Notes: a model not told the origin generated them from the letters alone. A stretch of 9,723 nt of DNA from JAJTFW01 sp031411335 (GCA_031411335.1 JANOAX010000187.1:1-9723); one strand, 5' to 3'; positions 1 through 6,357 are shown, counted from the first letter of the stretch. Numbers and translations are program-made.

Positions 1-692
1 GTTACCGGCATCGCAACTCGAGTGGTATTCGAGAATGCTCTTACTGCAACTTCTTCATCATCGGTTACGAGCAATGATGAAAAGGAACCATCTAAAATAT
101 CATGAATTAAGATATGATCTTCCGCTAATAATATTTCGCCTAATCGAATATCATCGATGAGATATCCTGTATCATCAACAATGTAAATCACATCTAGGGT
201 CTCACTTTTCTCTCCCACTTTTCGAATATGATCTAATGCTTCGCGTACGGTCCAATTACTTTTCACAGTCACGTAATCAGGCGTCATCAAACGTCCGATA
301 GAATCTTCTGGATATCCTAAAAGAGAAAGAGCAACTCTTCTTTCTTTTTGCGTTAGTAGTGTAAGAAGTTTGTTGAGTTGATCGGTTTCTAATTGTTCAA
401 GTAATGCGGTTCGATTATCCGCCGACATATCATTCAGAATTAACTGAAGTTGACGATTTCGCAAAACACTAATTAAAACTACCTGATCATTTAAATCTAA
501 TAATTCAAAAGTTTCATAAGCCTGCTCTCGATCAACAGCCGAAAAAATCATCGCTTGATCAGCAGGTTCAAGATCTTGAAGTAGCATAGCAAGATCCTGC
601 GGAGACCAGCCTTCTAAAAAAGCCTCCAGCTTATCATGGTCTTTTAAACTCAAAAACCGTTCGATCTCTTGCTTTTCAACTTCAAATTCCAT
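1..692 (-). CDS. mgtE: Magnesium transporter MgtE, N-terminal part (3' end outside window)
   Basis: The open frame runs from an ATG at 692 to the window edge without a stop, giving 230 residues. MgtE is an inner-membrane Mg2+ channel whose cytosolic N and CBS domains sense intracellular Mg2+ and close the pore. Residues about 18-130 form the helical MgtE N domain, with the repeated pattern L-x-x-L-x-P-x-D-x-A (LEPADQA at 41-47) and the later LLTLLTQKERRVALSLLGYPEDS stretch split around residues 109-131. SIGRLMTPDYVTV at 131-143 is the family's typical entry into the first CBS domain (about 137-198). A second CBS domain starts near 200 (HDILDGSF). The membrane domain would lie beyond position 1 and cannot be seen. 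The start is the first Met of the frame and gives a normal N-terminus for the family. No Shine-Dalgarno is visible. A promoter-like site lies about 170 nt upstream, so the mRNA may have a long leader. Family assignment is secure; whether the rest of the gene is intact is unknown. Confidence 0.92.
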   Translation of the reverse strand, partial: MEFEVEKQEIERFLSLKDHDKLEAFLEGWSPQDLAMLLQDLEPADQAMIFSAVDREQAYETFELLDLNDQVVLISVLRNRQLQLILNDMSADNRTALLEQLETDQLNKLLTLLTQKERRVALSLLGYPEDSIGRLMTPDYVTVKSNWTVREALDHIRKVGEKSETLDVIYIVDDTGYLIDDIRLGEILLAEDHILIHDILDGSFSSLLVTDDEEVAVRAFSNTTRVAMPV

Positions 693-863
693 CTTGTATT
701 TTCAACCTAGTATTATTGTTCTTATGCTTCGTGTTCAAACTTGTCCTGCAGCATTGCGGGATTTTAAAGCCAAGTAAAAACGATTTGTTTTTTCATGGAG
801 GATGATGGACAACGAAACAAAAATTAAGATGTAATTATTCTTAACTGATTGTATTCAGTGGGG
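693..863 (-). other. Putative 5' leader of mgtE
   Basis: This is the stretch between the candidate mgtE promoter (864-894) and the mgtE ATG at 692. It lacks a long reading frame. On the minus strand it contains two ATG-initiated frames of exactly 10 codons plus stop, at 796-764 (MKKQIVFTWL) and 754-722 (MLQDKFEHEA). It also contains short weak hairpins, including an A/T-rich one near 776-792. Leader peptides and Mg2+-responsive leaders control some bacterial Mg2+ transporters, but no known M-box type structure is recognisable here. Calling it a leader depends on the promoter prediction. Confidence 0.35.
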
Positions 864-894
864 CAAAAGTAGGCAATGCCATAGAGCGAAACAA
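864..894 (-). promoter_or_regulatory. Candidate Bacteroidota-type promoter for mgtE
   Basis: Read on the minus strand, TACTTTTG at 871-864 matches the Bacteroidota -7 consensus TAnnTTTG exactly. A TTG at 894-892 lies 20 nt upstream of it, close to the expected -33 spacing. Transcription would start near 857, about 165 nt before the mgtE ATG. No experimental start is known; the call rests on the consensus match and orientation. Confidence 0.5.
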
Positions 895-914
895 GTTTGC
901 AGAGTGGGAGAGTC

Positions 915-970
915 GGAGATCGCGAAGTATCGCGAGGAGAGTAGGAGATCGCGAAGTATCGCGAGGAGAG
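915..970. repeat. 29-bp tandem repeat, two copies, each with a TCGCGA palindrome pair
   Basis: A unit starting GGAGATCGCGAAG occurs at 915-943 and again at 944-970, identical over 27 bases with a period of 29. Each copy contains TCGCGA-AGTA-TCGCGA (920-935 and 949-964), a 6-bp stem with a 4-nt loop in which each arm is itself palindromic. The following bases (971-980) continue the purine-rich GAGGAGAGG character on the plus strand. It is non-coding and its role is unknown. Confidence 0.85.
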
Positions 971-976
971 GAGGAG

Positions 977-1035
977 AGGGCTTGCCCTGAAGTCGCAGCG
1001 TAGCGGAGTACTTCAGGGGAGAATGCAAGCGCCCT
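977..1035. repeat. Long imperfect inverted repeat (REP-like hairpin)
   Basis: The inner arms CCCTGAAGT (985-993) and ACTTCAGGG (1010-1018) pair perfectly over 9 bp around a 16-nt loop. Outer arms GCTTGC (980-985) and GCAAGC (1025-1030) pair around them, followed by AGGG (977-980) with CCCT (1032-1035), with small bulges. No T-tract follows on either strand, so a repetitive extragenic palindrome fits better than an intrinsic terminator. Confidence 0.7.
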
Positions 1036-1055
1036 GTCGTAAAGCTAATCTGCAA

Positions 1056-1173
1056 GATGCCGAAGGCATCACAAGTTTATAGAAAAAAGACCGAATAATA
1101 AACATACGACCCCGAAGGGGTCGAACAACAACATACCACATCTTCTCTATAAACATTAGACCCATTCTGGGTC
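1056..1173. repeat. Array of three small GAA/TTC-loop hairpins at 51-52-nt spacing
   Basis: There are three perfect hairpins with 3-nt loops: GATGCC-GAA-GGCATC (1056-1070), CGACCCC-GAA-GGGGTCG (1107-1123) and GACCCA-TTC-TGGGTC (1159-1173). The centres are at about 1063, 1115 and 1166. Stem sequences differ but pairing is kept. The first is followed by an AAGTTTATAGAAAA-type tail. The third, read on the minus strand, has a GAA loop and a matching ATGTTTATAGAGAA tail, so it is the same element inverted. The inverted TTTATAG/CTATAAA pair (1076-1082 and 1147-1153) encloses the middle hairpin, and ATAAACAT precedes hairpins two and three. This resembles dispersed palindromic repeats of Bacteroidota; its function is unknown. 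Confidence 0.75.
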
Positions 1174-1384
1174 AATATTTATTAACATAATGCCATTGGG
1201 GAGAGTGGAGTGCTCCCTGAGTTGCTTGAGCTTGTCGATGGCAGTTTGTCGAGGGGAGAGTGAGAAGAGACGGAAGTAATTTATCAAAAAAGATAAATCA
1301 GACTATACAAATAAAAATAGCTGGAAAAGGATAATAGACTAGATAGAATGAGATCGAAAAAACCTCATACATGAGCGCTCAATT
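1174..1384. other. Non-coding spacer with degenerate palindromic remnants
   Basis: No gene was found here. Positions about 1212-1258 carry a decayed palindrome-like stretch in which CTCCCT faces AGGGGAG and TTGTCGA is repeated (1231 and 1246 areas), resembling worn extragenic palindromes. An A/T hairpin, ATTTATC-AAAAAA-GATAAAT, lies at 1279-1298; it has no T-tract, so it is not called a terminator. A perfect 10-bp palindrome TGAGCGCTCA lies at 1372-1381, immediately past the stop of the small lipoprotein gene. Confidence 0.45.
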
Positions 1385-1510
1385 TTAAGATGGACGGTGC
1401 TCTTGTGCCTTAATATGTTGACCGTAAGCAGGACATCTTTCTTTTGTCTTGCATGATGCTACTGCAATAAAGAGGACACCAAGGATGAGGAAGGCTAATT
1501 TTTGACGCAT
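1385..1510 (-). CDS. Small lipoprotein of 41 residues, function unknown
   Basis: ATG at 1510 opens a 41-codon frame ending in TAA at 1387-1385. The N-terminus is a compact lipoprotein signal: positively charged MRQK, a hydrophobic run of about 14 residues (LAFLILGVLFIAVA), then the lipobox-like AVAS-C with the lipidated Cys at residue 20. The mature part would be only 22 residues, starting CKTKERCPAYG and ending HRPS, with a second Cys at 26. Such tiny lipoproteins with a C-x(5)-CPAY-type start are familiar in Bacteroidota genomes and are usually annotated as hypothetical. It stands alone between mgtE (same strand) and ung (divergent). A weak TTATTTTG, one mismatch from TAnnTTTG, lies about 30 nt upstream. 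The complete signal sequence followed immediately by a stop argues against a chance frame, but its short length keeps confidence moderate. No function is assigned. Confidence 0.72.
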   Translation of the reverse strand: MRQKLAFLILGVLFIAVASCKTKERCPAYGQHIKAQEHRPS

Positions 1511-1711
1511 TTCTATTTCGTATTATCAATTGTTCTGCAAAATAAACTAATTTTTATGCTATTATCGGTAATTATTTAAAAATCTTATAAGGCTGAATAG
1601 TTAATAAAACGTAATTGCGCTCGATTTGTTATTTATTATTCATTTTTTTGATTTTTAATGGTTTCCACATTTTTTTTCGGAGAATTTCGTTAAAGAAGCT
1701 AATTTCGACAC

Positions 1712-2431
1712 ATGACAACTCCTATTTCTCCATCGCTTTCTCTTAATATGAAGGCTTTTTTGGTTGAAAAGACTTGGGAAAGCACCTTTCAAGAGGAATA
1801 TTCTAAAGAATATTACATTTCCTTGAATCGGTTTTTAATGGATGTATTCGATAATGAACAGGTGATTTTTCCACCTAAAGACCAAATATTTGCTGCATTT
1901 AATAGAACACCGTTTAACAATATAAAAGTGGTAATTCTTGGCCAGGATCCTTATCATGGTGAAGGTCAGGCTAATGGATTGTGTTTTTCGGTGGCTGATG
2001 GAGTTCGGAAACCACCTTCACTCCTAAATATATTTAAAGAGTTAAAGGATGATCTCGGTTTTGAAATACCAGCACAAGGAAATCTGGAGTCTTGGGCGGA
2101 GCAAGGAGTTCTATTATTGAATGCTACTTTAACGGTGAGAGCACACGAGGCAGGTTCCCATCAAGGGAAAGGATGGGAGCAGTTTACAGATGCCATCATC
2201 CAAAAAATTTCGGATGAGTTGGAAGGAATTGTATTCTTGTTGTGGGGGAATTATGCTCAAAAGAAAGGTCAAAGAATTGATCGCTCGCGTCATTTGGTTT
2301 TAGAAGCGCCACATCCATCTCCCTTAGCGCGTGGTGGATTTAAAAACTGCAAACATTTTTCGAAGACGAATGATTATTTGTTGTCGATTGGAAAATCACC
2401 CATTCAGTGGAATCTTAATTCGGAGAAATAG
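1712..2431 (+). CDS. ung: Uracil-DNA glycosylase (family 1 UDG)
   Basis: Ung removes uracil from DNA by cleaving the N-glycosidic bond, starting base-excision repair in the cytoplasm. All family-1 motifs are present in 239 residues: the water-activating motif GQDPYHG at 77-83 with catalytic Asp79, the uracil-stacking Phe92 (CFS), the Asn137 that reads uracil (LLLNATLTV), and the DNA-intercalation loop HPSPLA at 201-206 with catalytic His201. The length fits the usual 220-240 residues. The start used is the first ATG (MTTPIS). Met13 at 1748 (MKAFLVEKTW) is a plausible alternative, because the conserved TW-x(3)-F pattern begins just after it. No clear Shine-Dalgarno decides between them. It is divergent from the small lipoprotein gene across a 201-nt spacer with no clear promoter, and the Omp85-type gene starts 2 nt after its stop, which implies cotranscription. 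Confidence 0.97.
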   Translation: MTTPISPSLSLNMKAFLVEKTWESTFQEEYSKEYYISLNRFLMDVFDNEQVIFPPKDQIFAAFNRTPFNNIKVVILGQDPYHGEGQANGLCFSVADGVRKPPSLLNIFKELKDDLGFEIPAQGNLESWAEQGVLLLNATLTVRAHEAGSHQGKGWEQFTDAIIQKISDELEGIVFLLWGNYAQKKGQRIDRSRHLVLEAPHPSPLARGGFKNCKHFSKTNDYLLSIGKSPIQWNLNSEK

Positions 2432-2433
2432 GG

Positions 2434-4209
2434 ATGAAGTTGCAATCTGTTTTTATGCCGATGTGTAATTTGAAAAAATATTTTTTCATCGTCGCATTTG
2501 TGCTTTTGTTTTTTGCAGATGGGTCTGCTCAATCCATATTGTCTTTTCAATCGATGGAAATGGATCAAAAAAATGTGTTGGAGAAAGCATTTTCGACGTA
2601 TGCTAAATCGTCAAAGAATAGTAAGGATTCATTAACAATCGTAAATCAACTGCGAAAAAGTTTAATGGGATTTCAAGAGTCGGGTTATTTAGAAGCGCGG
2701 TTGGATAGTGTAAGTCAAGTAAATGGAAAAGTAGCATGGTGGCATGTTGGTCCGCTCTATAAAATTGTAGAAATACGAACTCCAGAAGAAGATGATTATT
2801 TATTATCGGACGGTGGACGATTGTATCCGAATAAAATATTTTCTCCGGGTGTTTACGCAAAAACCACCAATAACATTTTAAATTTCAGTACCAACAATGG
2901 ATATCCTTTCGCCTTGGTAAAGTTGGATAGCATAGTTGTTGATCAAGGAAAATTAAAAGCGAGTTTAGTAGTCGACAAAGGAAATTTAGTTCTCTTAGAT
3001 ACTGCACTCATCAAAGGAACTGTAAAAGTTTCGCCAGCTTACTTGTATAATTATTTAAGAATTCAACCGGGTTCTGTTTTCGATGAATCCATCTTACGAA
3101 AAGTTTCGACACGATTAAAAGAAATTCCGTTTTTATCAGAAGCAAGATCCTTTGAAATAGAATTTACTAAAGATGGGGCTCGTCCTGTATTGTATCTTCA
3201 AGAGAAAAAAGCAAGTCAATTCAATGGTGTTATCGGAGTACAACCCGATAATACCAATCCTGGAAAAGTTTTTCTTACGGGTGATGTTCGTTTGCGTTTA
3301 TTAAATTCTTTTGGAAGAGCAGAGTTATTCGATTTGAATTGGAGTAATCCGTTACCAAGATCACAAGATTTAAAAGTGAAATTTTCATACCCATTTTTAT
3401 TTTCATTACCAGTAGGTGTAGAAGGTGAATTGACTTTATTTAAAAGAGATTCCATCTTCCTAGAATTAAATCGGCAAATTGGATTTCGATATTTCCTCAG
3501 TGGAAATAATTCGGTTCGATTTTTTCTCGGCAGAAAAACGAGTAGTTTGATTTCTACCAAAGGCTATGAGAATGTAACTACCTTGCCTCCTTTTGCAGAT
3601 GTAGGGACCAATACTTTTGGGTTGGGATTCCAATTTCAACAACTCGATTACCGACTCAATCCAAGAAAAGGATTTTCGGTAGATGTCAACGGCGGTGCAG
3701 GATTACGAGAGATCAAAAGGAATGCGAAAATTAACAAAGCAGTTTATGATAGTATCAACTTAAAAAACACGCAATACAAAGCAGAAATACTATTTGATTT
3801 TTACATTCCCGTTTTTAATCGAAGTGTGATCAATATCGGTGGGATGGGTGCGTGGTTAGAAAGTGAAAATATTTTTAGCAATGAGATGTACCGTTTCGGT
3901 GGACTCAAAACATTGCGTGGATTTGATGAAGCTTCTTTGTTGGCCTCAACTTATGGAATTGGGAAAATAGAATATCGATTTATTTTAGAAACCAATTCTT
4001 ATCTCTTGCTTTTCTTCAATCAAGCATGGTTTGAGAATAAGGGCCGCGAAGTAATCTTAAGCGATACGCCTTATGGATTTGGTGCAGGTATTACTTTCGA
4101 CACCAAACTCGGAATTTTTTCTTTCAATTATGCACTCGGAAGTCAACAAGATAGTCCCATCGAATTCAAAGCCGCAAAAATCCACTTTGGATTAGTGAAT
4201 TATTTTTAA
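2434..4209 (+). CDS. Omp85-superfamily outer-membrane protein (BamA/TamA-like)
   Basis: This 591-residue protein is predicted to insert in the outer membrane and to help assemble or translocate proteins or lipids; the exact substrate is unknown. A signal peptide ends near SAQS (residues 31-34). Residues about 75-115 and 105-258 look like periplasmic POTRA-type repeats with alternating strands (for example IKGTVKVSPAYLYNYL near 193-208). From about 260 to the end there are repeated amphipathic strands. GGLKTLRGFDEAS (489-501) is the Omp85 signature around the (V/L)RGF motif, and the chain ends in the aromatic beta-signal KIHFGLVNYF. It is shorter than canonical BamA, which has five POTRA domains and about 800 residues, so it is probably a paralogue rather than the essential BamA. 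The first ATG is used. ATG codons at 2455 and 2461 give a more conventional signal peptide (MCNLKKYFF from 2461) and may be the true start. Only 2 nt separate it from ung. Confidence 0.85.
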   Translation: MKLQSVFMPMCNLKKYFFIVAFVLLFFADGSAQSILSFQSMEMDQKNVLEKAFSTYAKSSKNSKDSLTIVNQLRKSLMGFQESGYLEARLDSVSQVNGKVAWWHVGPLYKIVEIRTPEEDDYLLSDGGRLYPNKIFSPGVYAKTTNNILNFSTNNGYPFALVKLDSIVVDQGKLKASLVVDKGNLVLLDTALIKGTVKVSPAYLYNYLRIQPGSVFDESILRKVSTRLKEIPFLSEARSFEIEFTKDGARPVLYLQEKKASQFNGVIGVQPDNTNPGKVFLTGDVRLRLLNSFGRAELFDLNWSNPLPRSQDLKVKFSYPFLFSLPVGVEGELTLFKRDSIFLELNRQIGFRYFLSGNNSVRFFLGRKTSSLISTKGYENVTTLPPFADVGTNTFGLGFQFQQLDYRLNPRKGFSVDVNGGAGLREIKRNAKINKAVYDSINLKNTQYKAEILFDFYIPVFNRSVINIGGMGAWLESENIFSNEMYRFGGLKTLRGFDEASLLASTYGIGKIEYRFILETNSYLLLFFNQAWFENKGREVILSDTPYGFGAGITFDTKLGIFSFNYALGSQQDSPIEFKAAKIHFGLVNYF

Positions 4210-4234
4210 TTGTTTACAGCTTTGCGTCTGGAGT

Positions 4235-4280
4235 AAATTTTGCTGAGCGCAGCCTTTGCGACTTCGCGCCTCGAGAAAAT
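4235..4280. repeat. Degenerate copy of a GC-rich extragenic repeat
   Basis: Positions 4235-4255 are identical over 21 nt to 4452-4472, beginning AAATTTTGCTGAGCG. The remainder, rich in CTTTGCG and TTCGCGCCTC, is a diverged form of the repeat seen intact at 4434-4496. It lies 26 nt past the stop of the Omp85-type gene. This is repeat DNA, not coding. Confidence 0.75.
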
Positions 4281-4433
4281 TTAGCGAAGAGAAATTGGCG
4301 AAGAAAGAAGCATACTCGTATGCGAATAAGTTATTGCAAGCATATTGTTCAAGCCTCTCCCTTGCCCTCTACTGGTGAGAGGGAATTAATTTATTACAAT
4401 ACTCAGATAAAATTTGGAATTAACCATAGAAAT
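4281..4433. other. Non-coding spacer with small palindromes
   Basis: No gene is visible. A tight palindrome GCATAC-TC-GTATGC lies at 4310-4323. A small hairpin CCCTCT-ACTGGTG-AGAGGG lies at 4365-4383, of the C/T-rich type common between Bacteroidota genes. Neither has a T-tract positioned for an intrinsic terminator. Confidence 0.5.
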
Positions 4434-4645
4434 CTCTGCGCCTTTGCGAGAAAATTTTGCTGAGCGCAGCCTTCGCGCCTCTGCGCCTTTGCGAGCCATT
4501 TTCTGAACTTTAATTTGACTGCAATTTGTTTTCATTCGAGCATTAACTTTTAAACGAAGGAGAATTTCTTAGATAAGAAAGTATTTGCAGCAGCGTTTTG
4601 ACGCTAAATTTTCTCGCAAAGGCGCAGAGGCGCGAAGGCTGCGCT
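4434..4645. repeat. 33-bp perfect inverted repeat between convergent genes
   Basis: Positions 4463-4495 and 4613-4645 are exact reverse complements over 33 nt, separated by 117 nt. In addition 4434-4457 (CTCTGCGCCTTTGCGAGAAA and four more bases) is the exact reverse complement of 4606-4629. The left copy therefore carries the CTCTGCGCCTTTGCGAG module twice (4434-4450 and 4479-4495), and the right copy carries it once, inverted. Each copy can also fold on itself through GCGCAG with CTGCGC (4464-4469 with 4481-4486; 4622-4627 with 4639-4644). A small hairpin AGCGT-TTTG-ACGCT sits at 4592-4605. The position between two converging genes suggests a possible role in transcript ends, but this is not shown. 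Confidence 0.85.
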
Positions 4646-4680
4646 TTGAATCAATAATCCAATCTGTTAGTGAATAGTAT

Positions 4681-6279
4681 TTAATCGTTGATTAAAGTAT
4701 AGCGAATTGCTTGATTGAAATTAGTTCCAGTAATTTGAATTAAATAAATTCCAGTCGATTGATTTGTTATGTCAATGATAGTATCGGATGTGATGTTGTT
4801 TTTCGAATATACCATTCTTCCCATATTGTCATACACATTTATCAAAACATTATTTCCGCTATGTCCACTGAGTTGGAATTTTCCACTCGACGGATTTGGA
4901 AATAATGTAATCTTCGACTGATTCGAGTTTTCATTTAAGGAGGTTGTTCCGCAAACGAAGGAATCAACTTGTGCAACGGGAATAATATTCAATCCCAAAC
5001 TCATAAAGCTATAAACAATACTTGCCGTATCGGCTAAGAAATTATCAGTGTAAGCAAGTAATGTAGTAAGTTGTGTAAATCCATCTTCGAAACAAACCGT
5101 ATTGGGAATACTATTTTTTTGAATGGCAAAAGTTTGATTCTTATTTCCGCTAAATTGATTTCCAAATCCGCCCAGTAAAATCATTCCTTGATTATCAACC
5201 GCCGAACTTTTTATAAATGTATTTGATACGCGATCGCCAATGGTCACTGCATTGTTGATGTTCCCTGTAGCAATATCTACCTCTAAAGAAAGTCCTTGCG
5301 CATAGGTTTGGAACAAAGTATCAATATCGGTTTGTCCAGTCATAATAAAATTACCGAAGGCTCCAGCATGAATTCCTGTAGCTCTGTCATTCTCAACTCC
5401 ACCTGCAGACCCACCAATTATAAAAGCCCCTGTATAATCACTCACAACTAATAATGCATCTGAATTGGAAATAGCATCAACAGTAGTTTCACCTGCAAAG
5501 GCATAATTTTGTAAATTTAAATTTTCTGTCGCTTTATAAAAAATATCATTTGAAAGAGATTCAAATGAATTAGACCAAGTAAGTACCCCCATTGCATCCG
5601 TCTTAACAGCCCATCCATTTTGTCCTGCGAAAATATCAAAAGTAGATCCTGAAAATAAAAATCCACCGTCGGATGTGTTGATTACATCTAGAAATTCATT
5701 ATTCGATTCTTTTTCGAAAGAACGACTCCATATTATAACTCCGTTGCTGTCTAACAACATTCCAAATCCGCAGGTGAATGCATTTTGACAAAATATGGTA
5801 GAACCTGCAACAACAATTTTTCCGTCACTTAAAACAGCTAATTGTTTTACAACATCATATCCATTCGCAGAAAAATTTTGTGTCCATAAAATGTTGCCGG
5901 AACTATCTGTTCGGGTAACTAACAATTCAGAGTTTGTTTGAATAGCGTTTCCTTTGTTTGAAGCGATTACAAATCCACCAGTGGGAAAAAGATCGATGGA
6001 TTCACCTGTTTCATTAAGTCCTCCATTAAATTGCTTCGACCAAACTAAGTTTCCACCTTGATCACATCTCATTAGTAAAATGTCATGATTTCCTATTGTA
6101 TCAGTGGTGATAGAGCCAACGCTAATAAATCCATTTCCTGGCAATCTTGCCATATCGTTAAGTTCTTCGCCTAGCGATGACGCAATTGGATAGGTTTGCG
6201 ACCAAGAATTTTGGCTCTGTACAGTGCTACTTGATACTACTAACGTGATTATCAAGGGAAGAAGAAAGTTCTTTTTCAT
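4681..6279 (-). CDS. T9SS-exported protein with C-terminal type A sorting domain
   Basis: The 532-residue product starts with a Sec signal peptide (MKKNFLLPLIITLVVSSSTVQS, split here into its KK start, hydrophobic core and cleavage near QS-QN at 22-23). It ends with a type IX secretion sorting domain at about 456-532: ITLFPNPSSGKFQL, then VLINVYDNMGRMVYS, STGIYLIQI and a short C-terminal strand. The T9SS moves such proteins across the outer membrane and removes or anchors through this domain. Between these lies a repeat region with Trp at 26, 80, 132, 184 and 235 (spacing 54, 52, 52 and 51), each after a G-N-L/I-x-W type turn and followed by a G-G-F-x-x-x-G strand, as in beta-propeller-like delta repeats. 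The repeats fade after about 240. No catalytic motif is visible, so the function is unknown; adhesin or structural surface protein is a guess. It converges on the Omp85-type gene and diverges from era, with 84 nt between the two start codons. Confidence 0.9.
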   Translation of the reverse strand: MKKNFLLPLIITLVVSSSTVQSQNSWSQTYPIASSLGEELNDMARLPGNGFISVGSITTDTIGNHDILLMRCDQGGNLVWSKQFNGGLNETGESIDLFPTGGFVIASNKGNAIQTNSELLVTRTDSSGNILWTQNFSANGYDVVKQLAVLSDGKIVVAGSTIFCQNAFTCGFGMLLDSNGVIIWSRSFEKESNNEFLDVINTSDGGFLFSGSTFDIFAGQNGWAVKTDAMGVLTWSNSFESLSNDIFYKATENLNLQNYAFAGETTVDAISNSDALLVVSDYTGAFIIGGSAGGVENDRATGIHAGAFGNFIMTGQTDIDTLFQTYAQGLSLEVDIATGNINNAVTIGDRVSNTFIKSSAVDNQGMILLGGFGNQFSGNKNQTFAIQKNSIPNTVCFEDGFTQLTTLLAYTDNFLADTASIVYSFMSLGLNIIPVAQVDSFVCGTTSLNENSNQSKITLFPNPSSGKFQLSGHSGNNVLINVYDNMGRMVYSKNNITSDTIIDITNQSTGIYLIQITGTNFNQAIRYTLIND

Positions 6280-6349
6280 GTTTGGGTTGATTTATTTTGC
6301 TAAAATAAACATAATCAAATGATTATTTATTCGACATGCCTCAATTCCT

Positions 6350-6357
6350 TATCTTTG
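6350..6357 (+). promoter_or_regulatory. Candidate -7 element of the era promoter
   Basis: TATCTTTG matches the Bacteroidota consensus TAnnTTTG exactly and ends only 6 nt before the ATG at 6364. The expected transcription start would fall at or very near that ATG, giving a leaderless or near-leaderless mRNA. No good -33 TTTG is seen; TTCG at 6330-6333 is the closest but is spaced 16 nt. The position of this box also argues against the in-frame upstream ATG at 6319 as the start. Confidence 0.55.

Noticed and set aside
855..1055. 66-codon frame on the minus strand
   Set aside because: It runs through the tandem repeat and hairpin at 915-1035, has no recognisable domain or signal, and its content follows the repeat sequence; treated as chance.
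915..1173. Possible CRISPR array, given regularly spaced repeats
   Set aside because: Hairpin stems differ in sequence, there are only two or three units, the spacing matches are in structure only, and no cas gene is nearby.
1279..1298. A/T hairpin as intrinsic terminator of the small lipoprotein gene
   Set aside because: The stem is weak, the loop is all A, no T-tract follows on the minus strand, and it lies almost 90 nt past the stop.
1700..1707. TAATTTCG as a promoter -7 box for ung
   Set aside because: It has one mismatch to TAnnTTTG, no clear -33 partner, and a position only 4 nt before the ATG; too weak to annotate.
2603..2860. 85-codon frame on the minus strand
   Set aside because: It lies wholly opposite the Omp85-type gene, has no motif, and the opposite strand has a convincing protein.
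3216..3560. 114-codon frame on the minus strand
   Set aside because: Antisense to the barrel region of the Omp85-type protein, with no family features.
6300..6307. TATTTTAG (minus strand) as a -7 box for the T9SS cargo gene
   Set aside because: It has one mismatch to consensus and no TTTG at suitable spacing upstream; A/T-rich sequence makes such matches common.
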